Assembly: GCF_000020125.1 (NCBI RefSeq)
Contig: NC_010676.1
Span: 2,294,001-2,358,000, forward strand
Length of the DNA stretch: 64,000 bases
Origin: Paraburkholderia phytofirmans PsJN
GTDB taxonomy: Bacteria; Pseudomonadota; Gammaproteobacteria; Burkholderiales; Burkholderiaceae
Reading direction: 5' to 3'
Positions 34,450-43,759 of the stretch are shown piece after piece. A model generated the notes under the pieces. That model was not told where the DNA came from. It saw only the letters and a list, made by a program, of their open reading frames with translations, and searched no databases. How positions within the stretch are numbered: position 1 is the first letter of the stretch; each line of letters opens with the position of its first letter. The translations under genes were made by a program, and so were the position numbers.

Positions 34450-36066
34450 TCAGGCTTCGAGCCAGACGTTTTCCGCGAACATGTAGCCCATCAATCCGGC
34501 GAGAGGAATGGAACCGAGGCCCTTGAGCTTGTTCGGGTACGCGTCGAGCGAACTCTGGAACAGCGGAATGCCGATGCCGCCCGTTTCGTGTACCAGCACC
34601 TGCATGTCACCGTACAACTGCTTGCGCTTGACGTCGTCCGGTTCGCCGCGTGCCTGCAGCAGCAACTGGTCGAATTTCGGACTCTTCCAGTTCGCCTCGT
34701 TCCACGGTGCGTCCGACTTGAAGAACTGCGTGAAGATCACGTCGGCGCTCGGCCGCGCGTTGATATTGCCGAAACCCAACGGATGCTTCATCCAGTGATT
34801 CGACCAGTAACCGTCGGCCGGTACGCGCGATACCTGCAGATTCAGACCGGCTTGCGGCGCGACCTGCTGAAGGAACATGGCCATTTCAACCGAGCCTTCT
34901 GCCGCCGGCGACGCGAAAATCTGGATGGGCGCGCTGCCCACCTTGGCTTTCTGGAAATGGAACTTCGCTTTGTCCGGATCGAAGGCGCGCTGCGGCAAGC
35001 CGGCCAGGTAGTACTTGTTGGTCGGATCGATAGGCTGATCGTTGCCGATGGTTCCGTAACCCTGGAAGATCGCGCGGCGCATCTGCTCGCGGTCCTGCAG
35101 GTACATCATGCCGCGACGGAAATCGTCGTTGCCGGTAATGCCGCCATCGTCGCGCACGATCAGGTCGGTGTACACGCCGCTCTTCGTCTCCAGCACCGAG
35201 AAGCCGCTCGCAGCCTTGATCTGCGTGGTCGAACGCGGGCTCACCGCGTTGATCAGCTGCACGTCGCCGGAAAGCAGCGCGTTCACGCGCGCCGATTCGT
35301 CGCCGATGCCGATCAGTTCGACTTCGTCGAGGTGCGGCAGGCCCGGCTTCCAGTACTTCTCGTTCCTCACGCCGATCGTGCGCACGCCCGGCGAGAATTC
35401 CTTGACCTTGAACGGGCCAGTGCCGATCGCCGTTTTGAAATCCTTGGTGCCGTCCTTGATGATCTGGAAATGCGAGGTGGCAAGGATCACCGGCAGATCG
35501 GCGTTCGGACCGACCAGCGTGATCGTCACTTCGTTCGGGCCCGTGGCCTTCACGTCCTTGATCTGATCGGCGAGCGTCTTCGCCTTGGAGGCCGTGGCCG
35601 GATCCTTGTGGCGCATGATCGAGTAGACCACGTCCGCCGGCGCGAGCGCTTTGCCGTCGTGGAACTGCACACCGTTGCGCAGCTTGACGACCCACACGGT
35701 GGCGTCTTTCGTATCGAGCGAGGTCGCCAGCGACATCTTCGCGCCGAGATGCGAGTCGAGTTCGGTCAGGCAGTTGTAGAACATGAAGCCACGAGCGTAA
35801 TCGGTGCCGAGCGAGCCCTTCGCGGGATCGAGCGTATCAGCCGCGGAGGCCGACTGCGTCGCCACGCGGATCTTGCCGCCCTGCCTGGGGGTGGCTTGCG
35901 CCAGGGCCTCACCGCTCGCGGTCAGCAGGCCGGCGCCCGTCACCGACATCATCCCGGCTGCCGCCATCGCGCGCAGCACACCGCGCCGCGACGCACCTTT
36001 GGCAGTCAACCGCTCCAGCTCGCTGCCGAGATGAAGAGCGCCATGTTGCGAGTTTTCCTTATTCAT
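34450..36066 (-). CDS. ABC transporter substrate-binding protein, family 5
   Basis: A 538-residue periplasmic binding protein. The ATG at 36066 has GCGGAGAAG before it. The N-terminus SRRGVLRAMAAAGMM is a twin-arginine signal peptide ending near ALA-QA. The mature part follows the extracellular solute-binding protein family 5 (DppA/OppA) plan, with TLDPAKGSLGTDYARGFMFY and VQFHDGKALAPADVVYSI near the family signature. A Tat signal is less common than Sec for this family. The ligand is probably a peptide, opine or imino acid that the linked oxidoreductases then oxidise. Confidence 0.9.
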   Translation of the reverse strand: MNKENSQHGALHLGSELERLTAKGASRRGVLRAMAAAGMMSVTGAGLLTASGEALAQATPRQGGKIRVATQSASAADTLDPAKGSLGTDYARGFMFYNCLTELDSHLGAKMSLATSLDTKDATVWVVKLRNGVQFHDGKALAPADVVYSIMRHKDPATASKAKTLADQIKDVKATGPNEVTITLVGPNADLPVILATSHFQIIKDGTKDFKTAIGTGPFKVKEFSPGVRTIGVRNEKYWKPGLPHLDEVELIGIGDESARVNALLSGDVQLINAVSPRSTTQIKAASGFSVLETKSGVYTDLIVRDDGGITGNDDFRRGMMYLQDREQMRRAIFQGYGTIGNDQPIDPTNKYYLAGLPQRAFDPDKAKFHFQKAKVGSAPIQIFASPAAEGSVEMAMFLQQVAPQAGLNLQVSRVPADGYWSNHWMKHPLGFGNINARPSADVIFTQFFKSDAPWNEANWKSPKFDQLLLQARGEPDDVKRKQLYGDMQVLVHETGGIGIPLFQSSLDAYPNKLKGLGSIPLAGLMGYMFAENVWLEA

Positions 36067-36145
36067 CGAACTTCTCCGCGAGGGTAACAGTGAGGGTGAG
36101 CAGACCTGGCTGCGTGGTTTTAATTGCCAATCGAACAACGAACAA

Positions 36146-37420
36146 TTAATAAAAAATATCTTTGATACGGTAGTACGTGCCCACCAGCGGCAGGAACCAG
36201 GGCTTGCCGGTATGGCCGGGAATCGCGGGCCACTCCGACTCGCGCCACGGGTTTTTATCTTCGTGGCCGTCCATCACGTCGGCCATCACCTGGCCCATGT
36301 GGGTCGACATCTGCGTACCGTGGCCGCTGTAACCCATCGAGAAATAGATGCCGTCGTGCTGCCCGGCATGCGGCAGACGGTCGGCGCTCATATCCACCAG
36401 ACCGCCCCAGCAATAGTCGATGCGCGCGCTCGCGAGCGTCGGGAACATCGCGGCGAGGCCTTCCTGCAAAATGCGTCCGCTCTTCGCATCCGACGGGCGT
36501 TCGGACGCCGTGAAGCGCGCGCGGCCGCCGAACAGCAACCGCGAATCGGGCGTCACGCGGAAGTAGTTGTGCATCAAACGCGTGGTCGTGTACGCGCGCC
36601 GGTTCGGAAACACTTGCGCCAGCAGCTCGGGCGACAAGGGTTCCGTCACCACGATGAACGAACCGACCGGCGCGAGGCGCCGCCGATACCAGCCGAAAGG
36701 ACCGTGCCGCGACGGACCGGTCGCGATCAGCACCTGCTTCGCCCGCACTTCGCCGCGCGCCGTGGTAATCCGATAGCCGTTGCCGTCTTTTGCGATGGCG
36801 GTGACCGCCGCGTTCTCGTACAGCTTCGCGCCGCGACGTACCGCGGCCTCGGCGAGACCGACCGTGAACTTGCCCATGTGCATCTGGCCGCCATGCCGTT
36901 GCAGCAACCCGCCGTGAAAACTGTCGGACTGGATTTCGCTGCGGATACGGCTGCGGTCGATTAGTTCGATATCCGTATCGACTTCACGGCGAATCGCCTC
37001 GGCCGTCTTCTCCAGATGCGCGAGGTGATGCGGCTTGGAGGCCAGCTTCAGCTTGCCGGTCGCGATGTAATTGCAGTCGATGTTCTCCTCGCGGATCAGA
37101 CGCTCGACCGTGTCGACCGCATCCGAAAACGCGCGGTAGCAGGCGCTCGCGCGCTCCACACCGAGTTGCGCGACCAGCGCGACGAAGTCTTGCGCGACGC
37201 CGGTATTGACTTGCCCGCCGTTGCGCCCGGACGCGCCGCCGCCGATGCGGCCCGCGTCGAGCACGGTCACCGCGGCGCCGCGCTTGCCCAACGCTTGCGC
37301 CGCCGAGAGTCCGGTGAAGCCGCCGCCGATCACCACCACGTCGGTCTGGCCGTCGAGCGGACCCTCGCTCGCCGAAAGCAGGGGCGGCGCGGTGTCGAGC
37401 CAGTAGGAATCGAGCTTCAT
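36146..37420 (-). CDS. FAD-dependent amine/gamma-glutamylputrescine oxidase-like protein
   Basis: A 424-residue DAO-family flavoprotein from the ATG at 37420. It has SYWLDTAPPL near the start, VVVIGGGFTGLSAAQALGKRG for the ADP part of FAD, DAGRIGGGASGRNGGQVNTG, and the end block YFSMGYSGHGTQMSTHMG. The SGRNGG and Y-W starts are those of the PuuB/OrdL group that oxidises amines or gamma-glutamyl amines. It is a second, single-subunit oxidase in the operon, distinct from the three-subunit one at 27756-30627, and may act on another intermediate. Confidence 0.85.
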   Translation of the reverse strand: MKLDSYWLDTAPPLLSASEGPLDGQTDVVVIGGGFTGLSAAQALGKRGAAVTVLDAGRIGGGASGRNGGQVNTGVAQDFVALVAQLGVERASACYRAFSDAVDTVERLIREENIDCNYIATGKLKLASKPHHLAHLEKTAEAIRREVDTDIELIDRSRIRSEIQSDSFHGGLLQRHGGQMHMGKFTVGLAEAAVRRGAKLYENAAVTAIAKDGNGYRITTARGEVRAKQVLIATGPSRHGPFGWYRRRLAPVGSFIVVTEPLSPELLAQVFPNRRAYTTTRLMHNYFRVTPDSRLLFGGRARFTASERPSDAKSGRILQEGLAAMFPTLASARIDYCWGGLVDMSADRLPHAGQHDGIYFSMGYSGHGTQMSTHMGQVMADVMDGHEDKNPWRESEWPAIPGHTGKPWFLPLVGTYYRIKDIFY

Positions 37421-37463
37421 CCGGTCTGTCCTTGAGATGGGCGATGAGCGTGAAAACCGGCGC

Positions 37464-38132
37464 TTACAGGCCGAGTTCCGAAGCCAGATGCGGAATGTCG
37501 TTGACCTCGTAGTACTGGTAGTACGGCGTCGACGGTTCGTGGCCGCGCTTGACAAAGGCCTTGTGCTTGATGCCCATGTCGTGCGCGGTCATCAGGTCGT
37601 AGCGCAGGCTCGACGACACGTGCAGCACGTCTTCCGGATTGCAGTTCAATTGATCGAACATGTATTCGAAGCCTTGCATGCGCGGCTTGTACGATTGCGC
37701 CTGCTCCGCCGTGAAGACTTTATAGAACGGCGCGCCGAGCTTGTCGACGTTGCTCTGGATCTGGTTGTTCGAAGCGTTCGAGAGAATCACCAGCTTGTAC
37801 TTCTTCGCGAGTCGAGCGACGCCTTCCGGCACGTCCGGGTGCGGACCCCAGGTCGGCACGGCGTCATAGATGCTCTGGGCGCCCGCTTCGTTGAATTCGA
37901 CGTTCATGCGCTTGCAGGCGCGGCGCAGCGCATTGACCACCACATCGCGGTACGGCTTCCATGCGCCGAGCACTTCGTCGCGACGATAGCCCGAGTAGAA
38001 CGCGATGAGCTTTTCCAGGTCTTCACCGTTGAGCAGGTGGCCGTACTGTTCGCGCGTCATCTCGGCCATGCGGAATTTCGTCAGCGTGCCGTAGCAGTCG
38101 AAGGTGATGTATTTCGGTTCGAATTCGATCAT
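37464..38132 (-). CDS. Haloacid dehalogenase type II (HAD hydrolase)
   Basis: A 222-residue HAD-superfamily enzyme. The nucleophile block is ITFDCYGTLT (Asp12), then LSNASNNQIQ (Ser/Asn), YKPR (Lys) and the SSSLRYDLMTAHDMG block. These are the type II L-2-haloacid dehalogenase arrangement, although many such proteins act on phosphoesters or as unknown hydrolases. As the promoter-proximal gene of the operon (43 bases before the FAD oxidase), it may act on a product of amine oxidation rather than on haloacids. Confidence 0.85.
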   Translation of the reverse strand: MIEFEPKYITFDCYGTLTKFRMAEMTREQYGHLLNGEDLEKLIAFYSGYRRDEVLGAWKPYRDVVVNALRRACKRMNVEFNEAGAQSIYDAVPTWGPHPDVPEGVARLAKKYKLVILSNASNNQIQSNVDKLGAPFYKVFTAEQAQSYKPRMQGFEYMFDQLNCNPEDVLHVSSSLRYDLMTAHDMGIKHKAFVKRGHEPSTPYYQYYEVNDIPHLASELGL

Positions 38133-38645
38133 GGTGCAGTCCTATCGTGATGGTGAACCCGCTATGGGAGCTCATTGGCGAAAACAGTGATTGCTCATCC
38201 CTGTTAAAGATTTAATCAGCGCAAAAACATAGATGTCCCTGATTAGGGCGTTGCTGGTGACACAAATCATGCGTTTTGAGGCCGCTGACAGCACAGAATG
38301 CGGCGATCGGGCTGAAAGCCTTGCCCATACTGGGTTTGCGGCTGGAATACCGGGTGCTCATCGGACGTGCATCGGGTTCCTGTATGACCGGCCGGTGGTT
38401 CGTGCGGTGCGTTTCGTGAACGCTTCCTCCATGACAAAATCGTAGAGCCGCGGGCGTGGCATATGTCGCCGACAAAAATCGCCACGCAGCAGAACCCACC
38501 TGTAATGCGCGCCCGGACCTGGCGTTTTGCATCGAATTTCGAGGCGGGCCTTTCCACGGGTCGTGATAGAAAGATCGTCCTAGTCACACCGCGCACCGGA
38601 TGACACAGTGACGGCGTAAGCCTTCAGTCAATCAGGGAGTACGGC
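38133..38645. other. Divergent promoter region, no gene supported
   Basis: These 513 bases separate the minus-strand dehalogenase operon from the plus-strand GNAT gene. Open frames here (for example 38212-38532 minus) have unusual Cys/His-rich composition and no start signals, so I reject them. Operon control sites are expected in the first 150 bases, where the sequence is AT-richer (38180-38225). Confidence 0.5.
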
Positions 38646-39530
38646 GTGTCCGATTCGATAACCGATTCGATTACCTATAGACGCTTCACCCTCGACGACA
38701 TCGCCGCCGCGCACGCGTTGACGGCCGAAGTCAAATGGCCGCATCGCACGGACGACTGGAGATTCGTCGTACAGCTGGGCGTGGGTTTCGTCGCGGAAGA
38801 CGCGAGCGGCGTGATCGGCACCGCCCTGTGCTGGAAATACGGCGCTGAGCGTGCCTCGCTCGGCATGGTGATCGTGTCGCCGGCGCAACAAGGGCGCGGC
38901 ATCGGCAGAAAGCTGATGGAGCTGGTGCTCGAGGAAGTGGGCGACCGCGTGACGTTCCTGCACGCCACTCCCGCCGGCCAGCCGCTCTATGAAAAGCTCG
39001 GCTTTTGCGCGGCCGGCACGCTCGATCAGCATCAGGGCGCGGCGTTCCAGCCGCCGCTCGTATCGCTGCCGCCGGGCGAGCGTTTGCGCCCGCTCGGCTC
39101 GAGCGACACCGCGCGGCTGGTCGAACTGGCGTCCCGGGCCAGCGGTCTGGATCGCGCCGAAGTCTTGCCCGCGCTGCTCGGCACCGCCGACGGCATCGCG
39201 CTCGACCGCGACGGCGAACTGATCGGCTTCGCGCTGTTTCGCCGCTTCGGACGCGGCTTTGCGATCGGTCCGGTCGTCGCGCCCGCCTCGGAAGATTCAG
39301 CCCGCGCCAAGGCTCTCATCAGCCACTGGCTGGCGCTGAACGAAGGCGTATTCGTGCGTATCGACACACCAGGCGAAAGCGGCCTTACGGATTGGCTAGA
39401 ACAGTTGGGCTTGCCGCGCGTGGATACGGTGATCAAAATGGTCCGCCCCGCCACGCCTGGCGAACTCGCGAACGGCGCCCAGGACGCGCAATACCTGCAA
39501 TACGGCATCATCAACCAGGCGATCCTCTAA
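38646..39530 (+). CDS. Tandem-GNAT acetyltransferase
   Basis: A 294-residue cytoplasmic protein. The GTG at 38646 is preceded by GGGAG. The first GNAT domain (about 1-125) has the acetyl-CoA loop SPAQQGRGIGRKLME followed by PLYEKLGF. The second half (about 145-290) repeats a weaker GNAT-like fold (LIGFALFRRFGRGFAIGPV). This double arrangement is found in acetyltransferases near amino acid catabolic genes. The acceptor is unknown. It begins a plus-strand group with the reductase 6 bases later. Confidence 0.8.
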   Translation: MSDSITDSITYRRFTLDDIAAAHALTAEVKWPHRTDDWRFVVQLGVGFVAEDASGVIGTALCWKYGAERASLGMVIVSPAQQGRGIGRKLMELVLEEVGDRVTFLHATPAGQPLYEKLGFCAAGTLDQHQGAAFQPPLVSLPPGERLRPLGSSDTARLVELASRASGLDRAEVLPALLGTADGIALDRDGELIGFALFRRFGRGFAIGPVVAPASEDSARAKALISHWLALNEGVFVRIDTPGESGLTDWLEQLGLPRVDTVIKMVRPATPGELANGAQDAQYLQYGIINQAIL

Positions 39531-39536
39531 CCCATC

Positions 39537-40463
39537 ATGGCCTTCCTCTATAAAGCCGACCCGGCGCGCGGCGCGCAGTGGGCGAAACTCTTCGCGCAGA
39601 AGGCGCCCGAGCTGCCGTTTCATATCTGGCCCGATCTCGGCGACCCGGCCGCGGTCCGCTATCTCGCCGCCTGGCAGCCGCCGGAAGATCCGACTCGCAC
39701 CTTTCCTAATCTGGAGGTCGTGTTCTCGGTGGGCGCCGGCATCGATCAGTTCGATCTGTCGGGCGTGCCGGAGCATGTGCCCGTGGTGCGCATGATCGAG
39801 CCGGGGATCGTCGAGGGCATGGTCGAATACGTCACGCAGGCCGTGCTGACGATTCATCGCGATCTGTTCGACTACGGTCTTCAGCAACAGCAGCAGGTCT
39901 GGCACGAGTTGCCGCTCAAGCCCGCCAGCCAGCGCCGCGTCGGCGTGCTTGGGCTCGGCGTGTTGGGCACGGCCGTGCTGGAAAGGTTGCGCCTGTTCGG
40001 CTTCGACTGTGCGGGATGGAGCCGGTCTCTGCGCGAGATCGAAGGCGTGGCGTGTTACGCGGGCGAAGGCGCGCTGGATGCGTTTCTTGCGCGCACCGAT
40101 ATCCTCATCTGCCTGCTGCCGCTCACGCCCGCGACGCGCGGGCTGCTCGACGCGCAATTGTTCGCGAAGCTGCCGCGCGGCGCGTCGCTGATTCAAACGG
40201 GACGCGGTCCGCATCTGAATCAGCAGGATCTACTGGCCGCGCTCGAAAGCGGCCAGTTGCGCAACGCCATTCTCGACGTGACCGATCCCGAGCCGCTGCC
40301 CGCCGGTCATCCGCTGTGGACGCATCCACGTGTGCGCATCACGCCGCATATCGCCAGCGCGACGCGGCCCGACACCGCCGTCGACGTGGTGCTGGAGAAC
40401 CTGCGCCGTCATCGCGAAGGCTTGCCGATGCTCGGCCAGGTCGACCGCGTGCAAGGCTATTGA
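39537..40463 (+). CDS. GhrA-like D-2-hydroxyacid dehydrogenase
   Basis: A 308-residue NAD(P)-dependent reductase. The Rossmann motif is GVLGLGVLGTAVLERL. The catalytic Arg is in QTGRGPHLNQQDLL, Glu in TDPEPLPAGHPLW and His in ITPHIASATRP. The N-terminus and the W-P-D-L-G-D-P start match glyoxylate/hydroxypyruvate reductase A. It would reduce glyoxylate or hydroxypyruvate to glycolate or glycerate in the cytoplasm. It begins 6 bases after the GNAT gene. Confidence 0.88.
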   Translation: MAFLYKADPARGAQWAKLFAQKAPELPFHIWPDLGDPAAVRYLAAWQPPEDPTRTFPNLEVVFSVGAGIDQFDLSGVPEHVPVVRMIEPGIVEGMVEYVTQAVLTIHRDLFDYGLQQQQQVWHELPLKPASQRRVGVLGLGVLGTAVLERLRLFGFDCAGWSRSLREIEGVACYAGEGALDAFLARTDILICLLPLTPATRGLLDAQLFAKLPRGASLIQTGRGPHLNQQDLLAALESGQLRNAILDVTDPEPLPAGHPLWTHPRVRITPHIASATRPDTAVDVVLENLRRHREGLPMLGQVDRVQGY

Positions 40464-40646
40464 GGGCGGCACCGCATGAAACGCCCGCGCGACGCGGCTT
40501 TTCAGCGTCCGCAGCAGAAAATGCCAAGACCGTGCATCAAAACGCGTCGTGCGCGCTTTTCAGGCAATTGTTTAGGTAAGCAGGCGACCGTCGCTGGTCA
40601 GTAGTATGGAACCGTCAACAGCCCCTTTCCGCGACGAGAAACCATC

Positions 40647-42044
40647 ATGCCGATTCAATCGCTCATTGAAGCCGACCGCAAGCATCTGATTCACCCGGTC
40701 ATCAACTACCGCGCGCACGAAGCACGCGGCGTCACCGTTCTCGAATCCGCCAGCGGCGCGTTTCTGCGCGACGCGGCCGGCAACGAACTGCTCGACGCGT
40801 TTTCCGGACTCTGGTGCGTGAACGTCGGCTACGGCCAGCAGAGCATTGTCGACGCCGCCACCGCGCAGATGCAGAAGCTGCCCTACGCGACCGGCTATTT
40901 TCATTTCGGCTCGGAGCCGGCCATCGAACTCGCGCAGAAGCTCGTCGAGGTGTCGCCCGCTTCGCTACAACACGTGTACTTCACACTCGGCGGCTCGGAC
41001 GCGGTCGATTCGGCGCTGCGCTTCATCACGCACTATTTCAACTCCACCGGGCGGCCGTCGAAGAAGCACATCATCGCGCTGCAACGCGGCTACCACGGCT
41101 CGTCGACGACGGGCGCCGGCCTCACCGCCCTGCCCGCGTTCCACCGCAACTTCGACTTGCCGCTGCCGAACCAGCATCATCTGCCGTCGCCGTACGCGTA
41201 CCGCAACGATTTCGCCGACGACGCCGCGCTGATCGCCGCCTCGGTGGCCGCGCTGGAAGCGAAGGTGGCCGAGCTCGGCGCCGACAACGTCGCCGCGTTT
41301 TTCTGCGAGCCGATTCAGGGCTCGGGCGGCGTGATCGTGCCGCCGGTCGGCTGGCTCAAGGCCATGCGTGAAAGCTGCCGTAAGCTGGGCATTCTGTTCG
41401 TCGCCGACGAAGTCATCACCGGTTTCGGCCGCACGGGTCCGCTGTTCGCCTGCCAGGGCGAAAACGTCGAGCCGGATCTGATGACGGTGGCCAAAGGTCT
41501 GACTGCGGGCTACGCGCCGATGGGCGCCGTGCTGATGTCGGATGAAATCTATCAGGGCATCGCGGACAGCCACGCCGAAGCAGTGGTCGGCCATGGTCAC
41601 ACGTATTCGGCGCATCCGGTGAGCGCGGCGATCGGCCTCGAAGTGCTGCGCCTGTATCACGAAGGCGGTCTGCTCGCGAACGGCGTGGCGCGCGCGCCGC
41701 GTTTCGCGCGCGGTCTCGACGCGCTGCTCGCGCATCCGCTGGTGGGCGACTCGCGCCACCGCGGCCTGCTCGGCGCGCTCGAACTCGTCGCCGACAAAGA
41801 CAGCAAGGCGGGCTTCGACCCGGCGTTGAAACTGTCCGAACGGATCGCCGCCGCCGCTTATGAAAACCGCCTGATTTTCCGTGCTTTCGGCGACAACATC
41901 CTCGGCTTCGCACCGGCGCTCTCGTACACCGAGGCCGAGTTCGACCTGATGTTCGAACGGCTTGAAAAGACGCTCGACGACGTACTCGCACAAGCCGATG
42001 TGCGTGCCGCGTTGAAGGTCAAAACTCATGCCATCGCATGCTAG
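40647..42044 (+). CDS. Class III (omega) aminotransferase
   Basis: A 465-residue PLP enzyme. VADEVITGFGRTG holds the Asp that contacts the PLP nitrogen, and Lys283 in TVAKGLTAGYAPMGA forms the Schiff base. GGSDAVDSALRF and QRGYHGSSTTGAG are the PLP phosphate blocks. It fits the beta-alanine/putrescine-pyruvate aminotransferase branch. Its partner regulator (Lrp type) begins 55 bases after its end. With the amine oxidases at 27756-37420 and gabD at 55850 it suggests amine or amino acid catabolism, but the substrate is not settled. Confidence 0.9.
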   Translation: MPIQSLIEADRKHLIHPVINYRAHEARGVTVLESASGAFLRDAAGNELLDAFSGLWCVNVGYGQQSIVDAATAQMQKLPYATGYFHFGSEPAIELAQKLVEVSPASLQHVYFTLGGSDAVDSALRFITHYFNSTGRPSKKHIIALQRGYHGSSTTGAGLTALPAFHRNFDLPLPNQHHLPSPYAYRNDFADDAALIAASVAALEAKVAELGADNVAAFFCEPIQGSGGVIVPPVGWLKAMRESCRKLGILFVADEVITGFGRTGPLFACQGENVEPDLMTVAKGLTAGYAPMGAVLMSDEIYQGIADSHAEAVVGHGHTYSAHPVSAAIGLEVLRLYHEGGLLANGVARAPRFARGLDALLAHPLVGDSRHRGLLGALELVADKDSKAGFDPALKLSERIAAAAYENRLIFRAFGDNILGFAPALSYTEAEFDLMFERLEKTLDDVLAQADVRAALKVKTHAIAC

Positions 42045-42099
42045 AGTAGAGGGCCATCCCAGTCCCCCACACACCGATCGCCGGAGCGACAACGTTACG

Positions 42100-42597
42100 A
42101 TGAGCAGCGACTGCAAGCTAGACCGGATTGACCTGCGCATACTTTCCCAATTGCAGAAGAAAGGCCGCATAACCAACGTCGAGCTTGCCGACGCGGTCGG
42201 GCTGTCGCCCAGTCCTTGCCTCATCCGCGTCAAGCGTCTGGAGAAAGCCGGCTACATCATCGGCTACGGCGCGCAGATCCAGCTCGAAAAGCTCGGCGAC
42301 GTGCAGATCGTTTTCACTGAGGTCACGCTCGCCGATCATCGGCGGGAAGACTTCATCAAGTTCGTGAATGCGATTCGCAACGTCGACGAGATTGTGGAGT
42401 GCCATCTGGCGAGCGGCGGCTATGACTACCTGCTGAAGTTCGTCACGCGCAGTGTGAGCCATTATCAGAGCATCGTGGAAGGGCTGCTTGAGCGCGATAT
42501 CGGCATCGAGAAGTACTTCAGCTACGTGATCATCAAGTCGCCGTTCGTGAAGAGCCATTACCCGCTCGAAACGCTGTTCTCGCAGAATCATCACTAG
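42100..42597 (+). CDS. Lrp/AsnC-family regulator
   Basis: A 165-residue regulator from the ATG at 42100. The N-terminal winged HTH (RIDLRILSQLQKKGRITNVE, then LADAVGLSPSPCLIRVKRLE) and the C-terminal RAM domain (VTLADHRREDFIKFVNAI to SIVEGLLERDIGIEK) are complete. In-frame codons upstream overlap the aminotransferase gene, and GGAG lies 14 bases before the chosen start. It probably controls the aminotransferase gene and its neighbours in response to an amino acid. Confidence 0.9.
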   Translation: MSSDCKLDRIDLRILSQLQKKGRITNVELADAVGLSPSPCLIRVKRLEKAGYIIGYGAQIQLEKLGDVQIVFTEVTLADHRREDFIKFVNAIRNVDEIVECHLASGGYDYLLKFVTRSVSHYQSIVEGLLERDIGIEKYFSYVIIKSPFVKSHYPLETLFSQNHH

Positions 42598-42633
42598 GCG
42601 TCGGCTGGTTTCTGATCGGCCGGATCTTGCCGT

Positions 42634-42661
42634 CGTTCAGCGTTCAGTATTCAACGTTCAA
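42634..42661. repeat. 7-bp tandem repeat at the 3' ends of lrp-type and LysR genes
   Basis: Units CGTTCAG, CGTTCAG, TATTCAA and CGTTCAA are adjacent, in the short convergent gap and reaching the LysR stop codon. Confidence 0.7.
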
Positions 42662-43614
42662 CGGTCGGCAACACCGGCCATGTTCACGCCGGCCGCATCG
42701 TCGCCTCGCGCATTCCCTTGCGCGAACTCCTCGCTCAGAAAGTCCACGCAAACCCGCACCTTCGCCGATTGCGCGAGCCGCGCCGGATACACCGCCCACA
42801 GATTCGCCGGTTGCGTGACCTCGGGCAGCACCTGCTGCAGGTGCCCGCTTTCGAGAAGCGGCCGCACGTCCCACATGGAACGCAGCACGATGCCGCGTCC
42901 GGCCAGCGCCCACTCCACCGCCACTTCGCCGTGATTGGTCGACAACGGTCCCGTGACCTTGATCGACACGGTCTCGCCGCGCACCGTCAAACGCCACAGA
43001 CCGAACGGATGGTCGCGCTCCTTGATCGCGAGACACGCATGCGAGGACAGCTCGGCAAGCTGGCGCGGCGCGCCATGCCGCGCGATGTAATCGGGCGAAG
43101 CGCACAACACGCGATGATTCGACGCAAGCCGCCGCGCGATCAGATGCGGCGCGATCTCGTCGCCGATGCGCACGTCCAGGTCGAAGCCTTCGCCGCCGAC
43201 ATCGACGAGACGGTCGAACAGATCGAGCCGCACGCTCAGTTGCGGATAGCGCTCGGAAAAACGCGCGAGCGCGGGCGCGACGAAGCGCCGCCCAAAGCCG
43301 AAGCTGCTGGAAATGCGCAGCTTGCCGCCGGGAATGCGGCGCGTGGTGGAGACGTCTTCCACGAGTTGATCGACGTCGTCGAGAATCTTTTCGGCCCACG
43401 TGTAGACGCGCTCACCGGCTTCCGTGATCGCAACCCGGCGCGTGGAACGGTGCAATAAACGCGTGCCGAGCGTAGTCTCGAGCACGTTGATGCGTTTGCT
43501 GACGTAGGCCGCGGACACCGACAGCGCCTCCGCCGCCGCGCTGAAACTGGACTTGCGCGCCACTTCGCAGAACACGCGCAAATCGCCGAGATCGGGTGAG
43601 GGTATGGCGTTCAT
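42658..43614 (-). CDS. LysR-family regulator (DmlR-like)
   Basis: A 318-residue regulator from the ATG at 43614; an upstream in-frame Met codon would add 14 residues into the operator region. The winged HTH is FCEVARKSSFSAAAEALSVS with AYVSKRINVLETTLG, and the effector domain has FGRRFVAPALARF and HACLAIKERDHPFGLWRL. It is divergent from the tartrate/D-malate dehydrogenase gene at 43760, and in E. coli and relatives a LysR of this branch (DmlR) activates that enzyme. The dyad at 43640-43656 lies between them. Confidence 0.9.
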   Translation of the reverse strand: MNAIPSPDLGDLRVFCEVARKSSFSAAAEALSVSAAYVSKRINVLETTLGTRLLHRSTRRVAITEAGERVYTWAEKILDDVDQLVEDVSTTRRIPGGKLRISSSFGFGRRFVAPALARFSERYPQLSVRLDLFDRLVDVGGEGFDLDVRIGDEIAPHLIARRLASNHRVLCASPDYIARHGAPRQLAELSSHACLAIKERDHPFGLWRLTVRGETVSIKVTGPLSTNHGEVAVEWALAGRGIVLRSMWDVRPLLESGHLQQVLPEVTQPANLWAVYPARLAQSAKVRVCVDFLSEEFAQGNARGDDAAGVNMAGVADR

Positions 43615-43639
43615 GGGTCGATTGCTCACACCTGAGTTT

Positions 43640-43656
43640 GTACACGAATCGTGCAC
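43640..43656. promoter_or_regulatory. Candidate LysR operator
   Basis: GTACACGA-A-TCGTGCAC is a near-perfect dyad (one mismatch in 8-base arms) in the 145-base gap between divergent regulator and dehydrogenase genes. Confidence 0.45.
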
Positions 43657-43759
43657 AGTGGCTTAACTAAAGCGACCATTTTAGTCTCAAACAGCAGGAA
43701 TAAAATAACGTTGTCGAATCGTTCAGAAGCCCCAACAGACCCAAGCGGAGGAGCACAAC

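Noticed and set aside
33445..36087. 880-codon plus-strand frame
   Set aside because: It is the antisense of three recognised ABC importer genes and is rich in His, Arg and Gln, typical of GC-rich shadows.
38212..38532. 106-codon minus-strand frame
   Set aside because: Composition is unlike real proteins of this DNA, there is no ribosome binding site, and it overlaps a promoter region.
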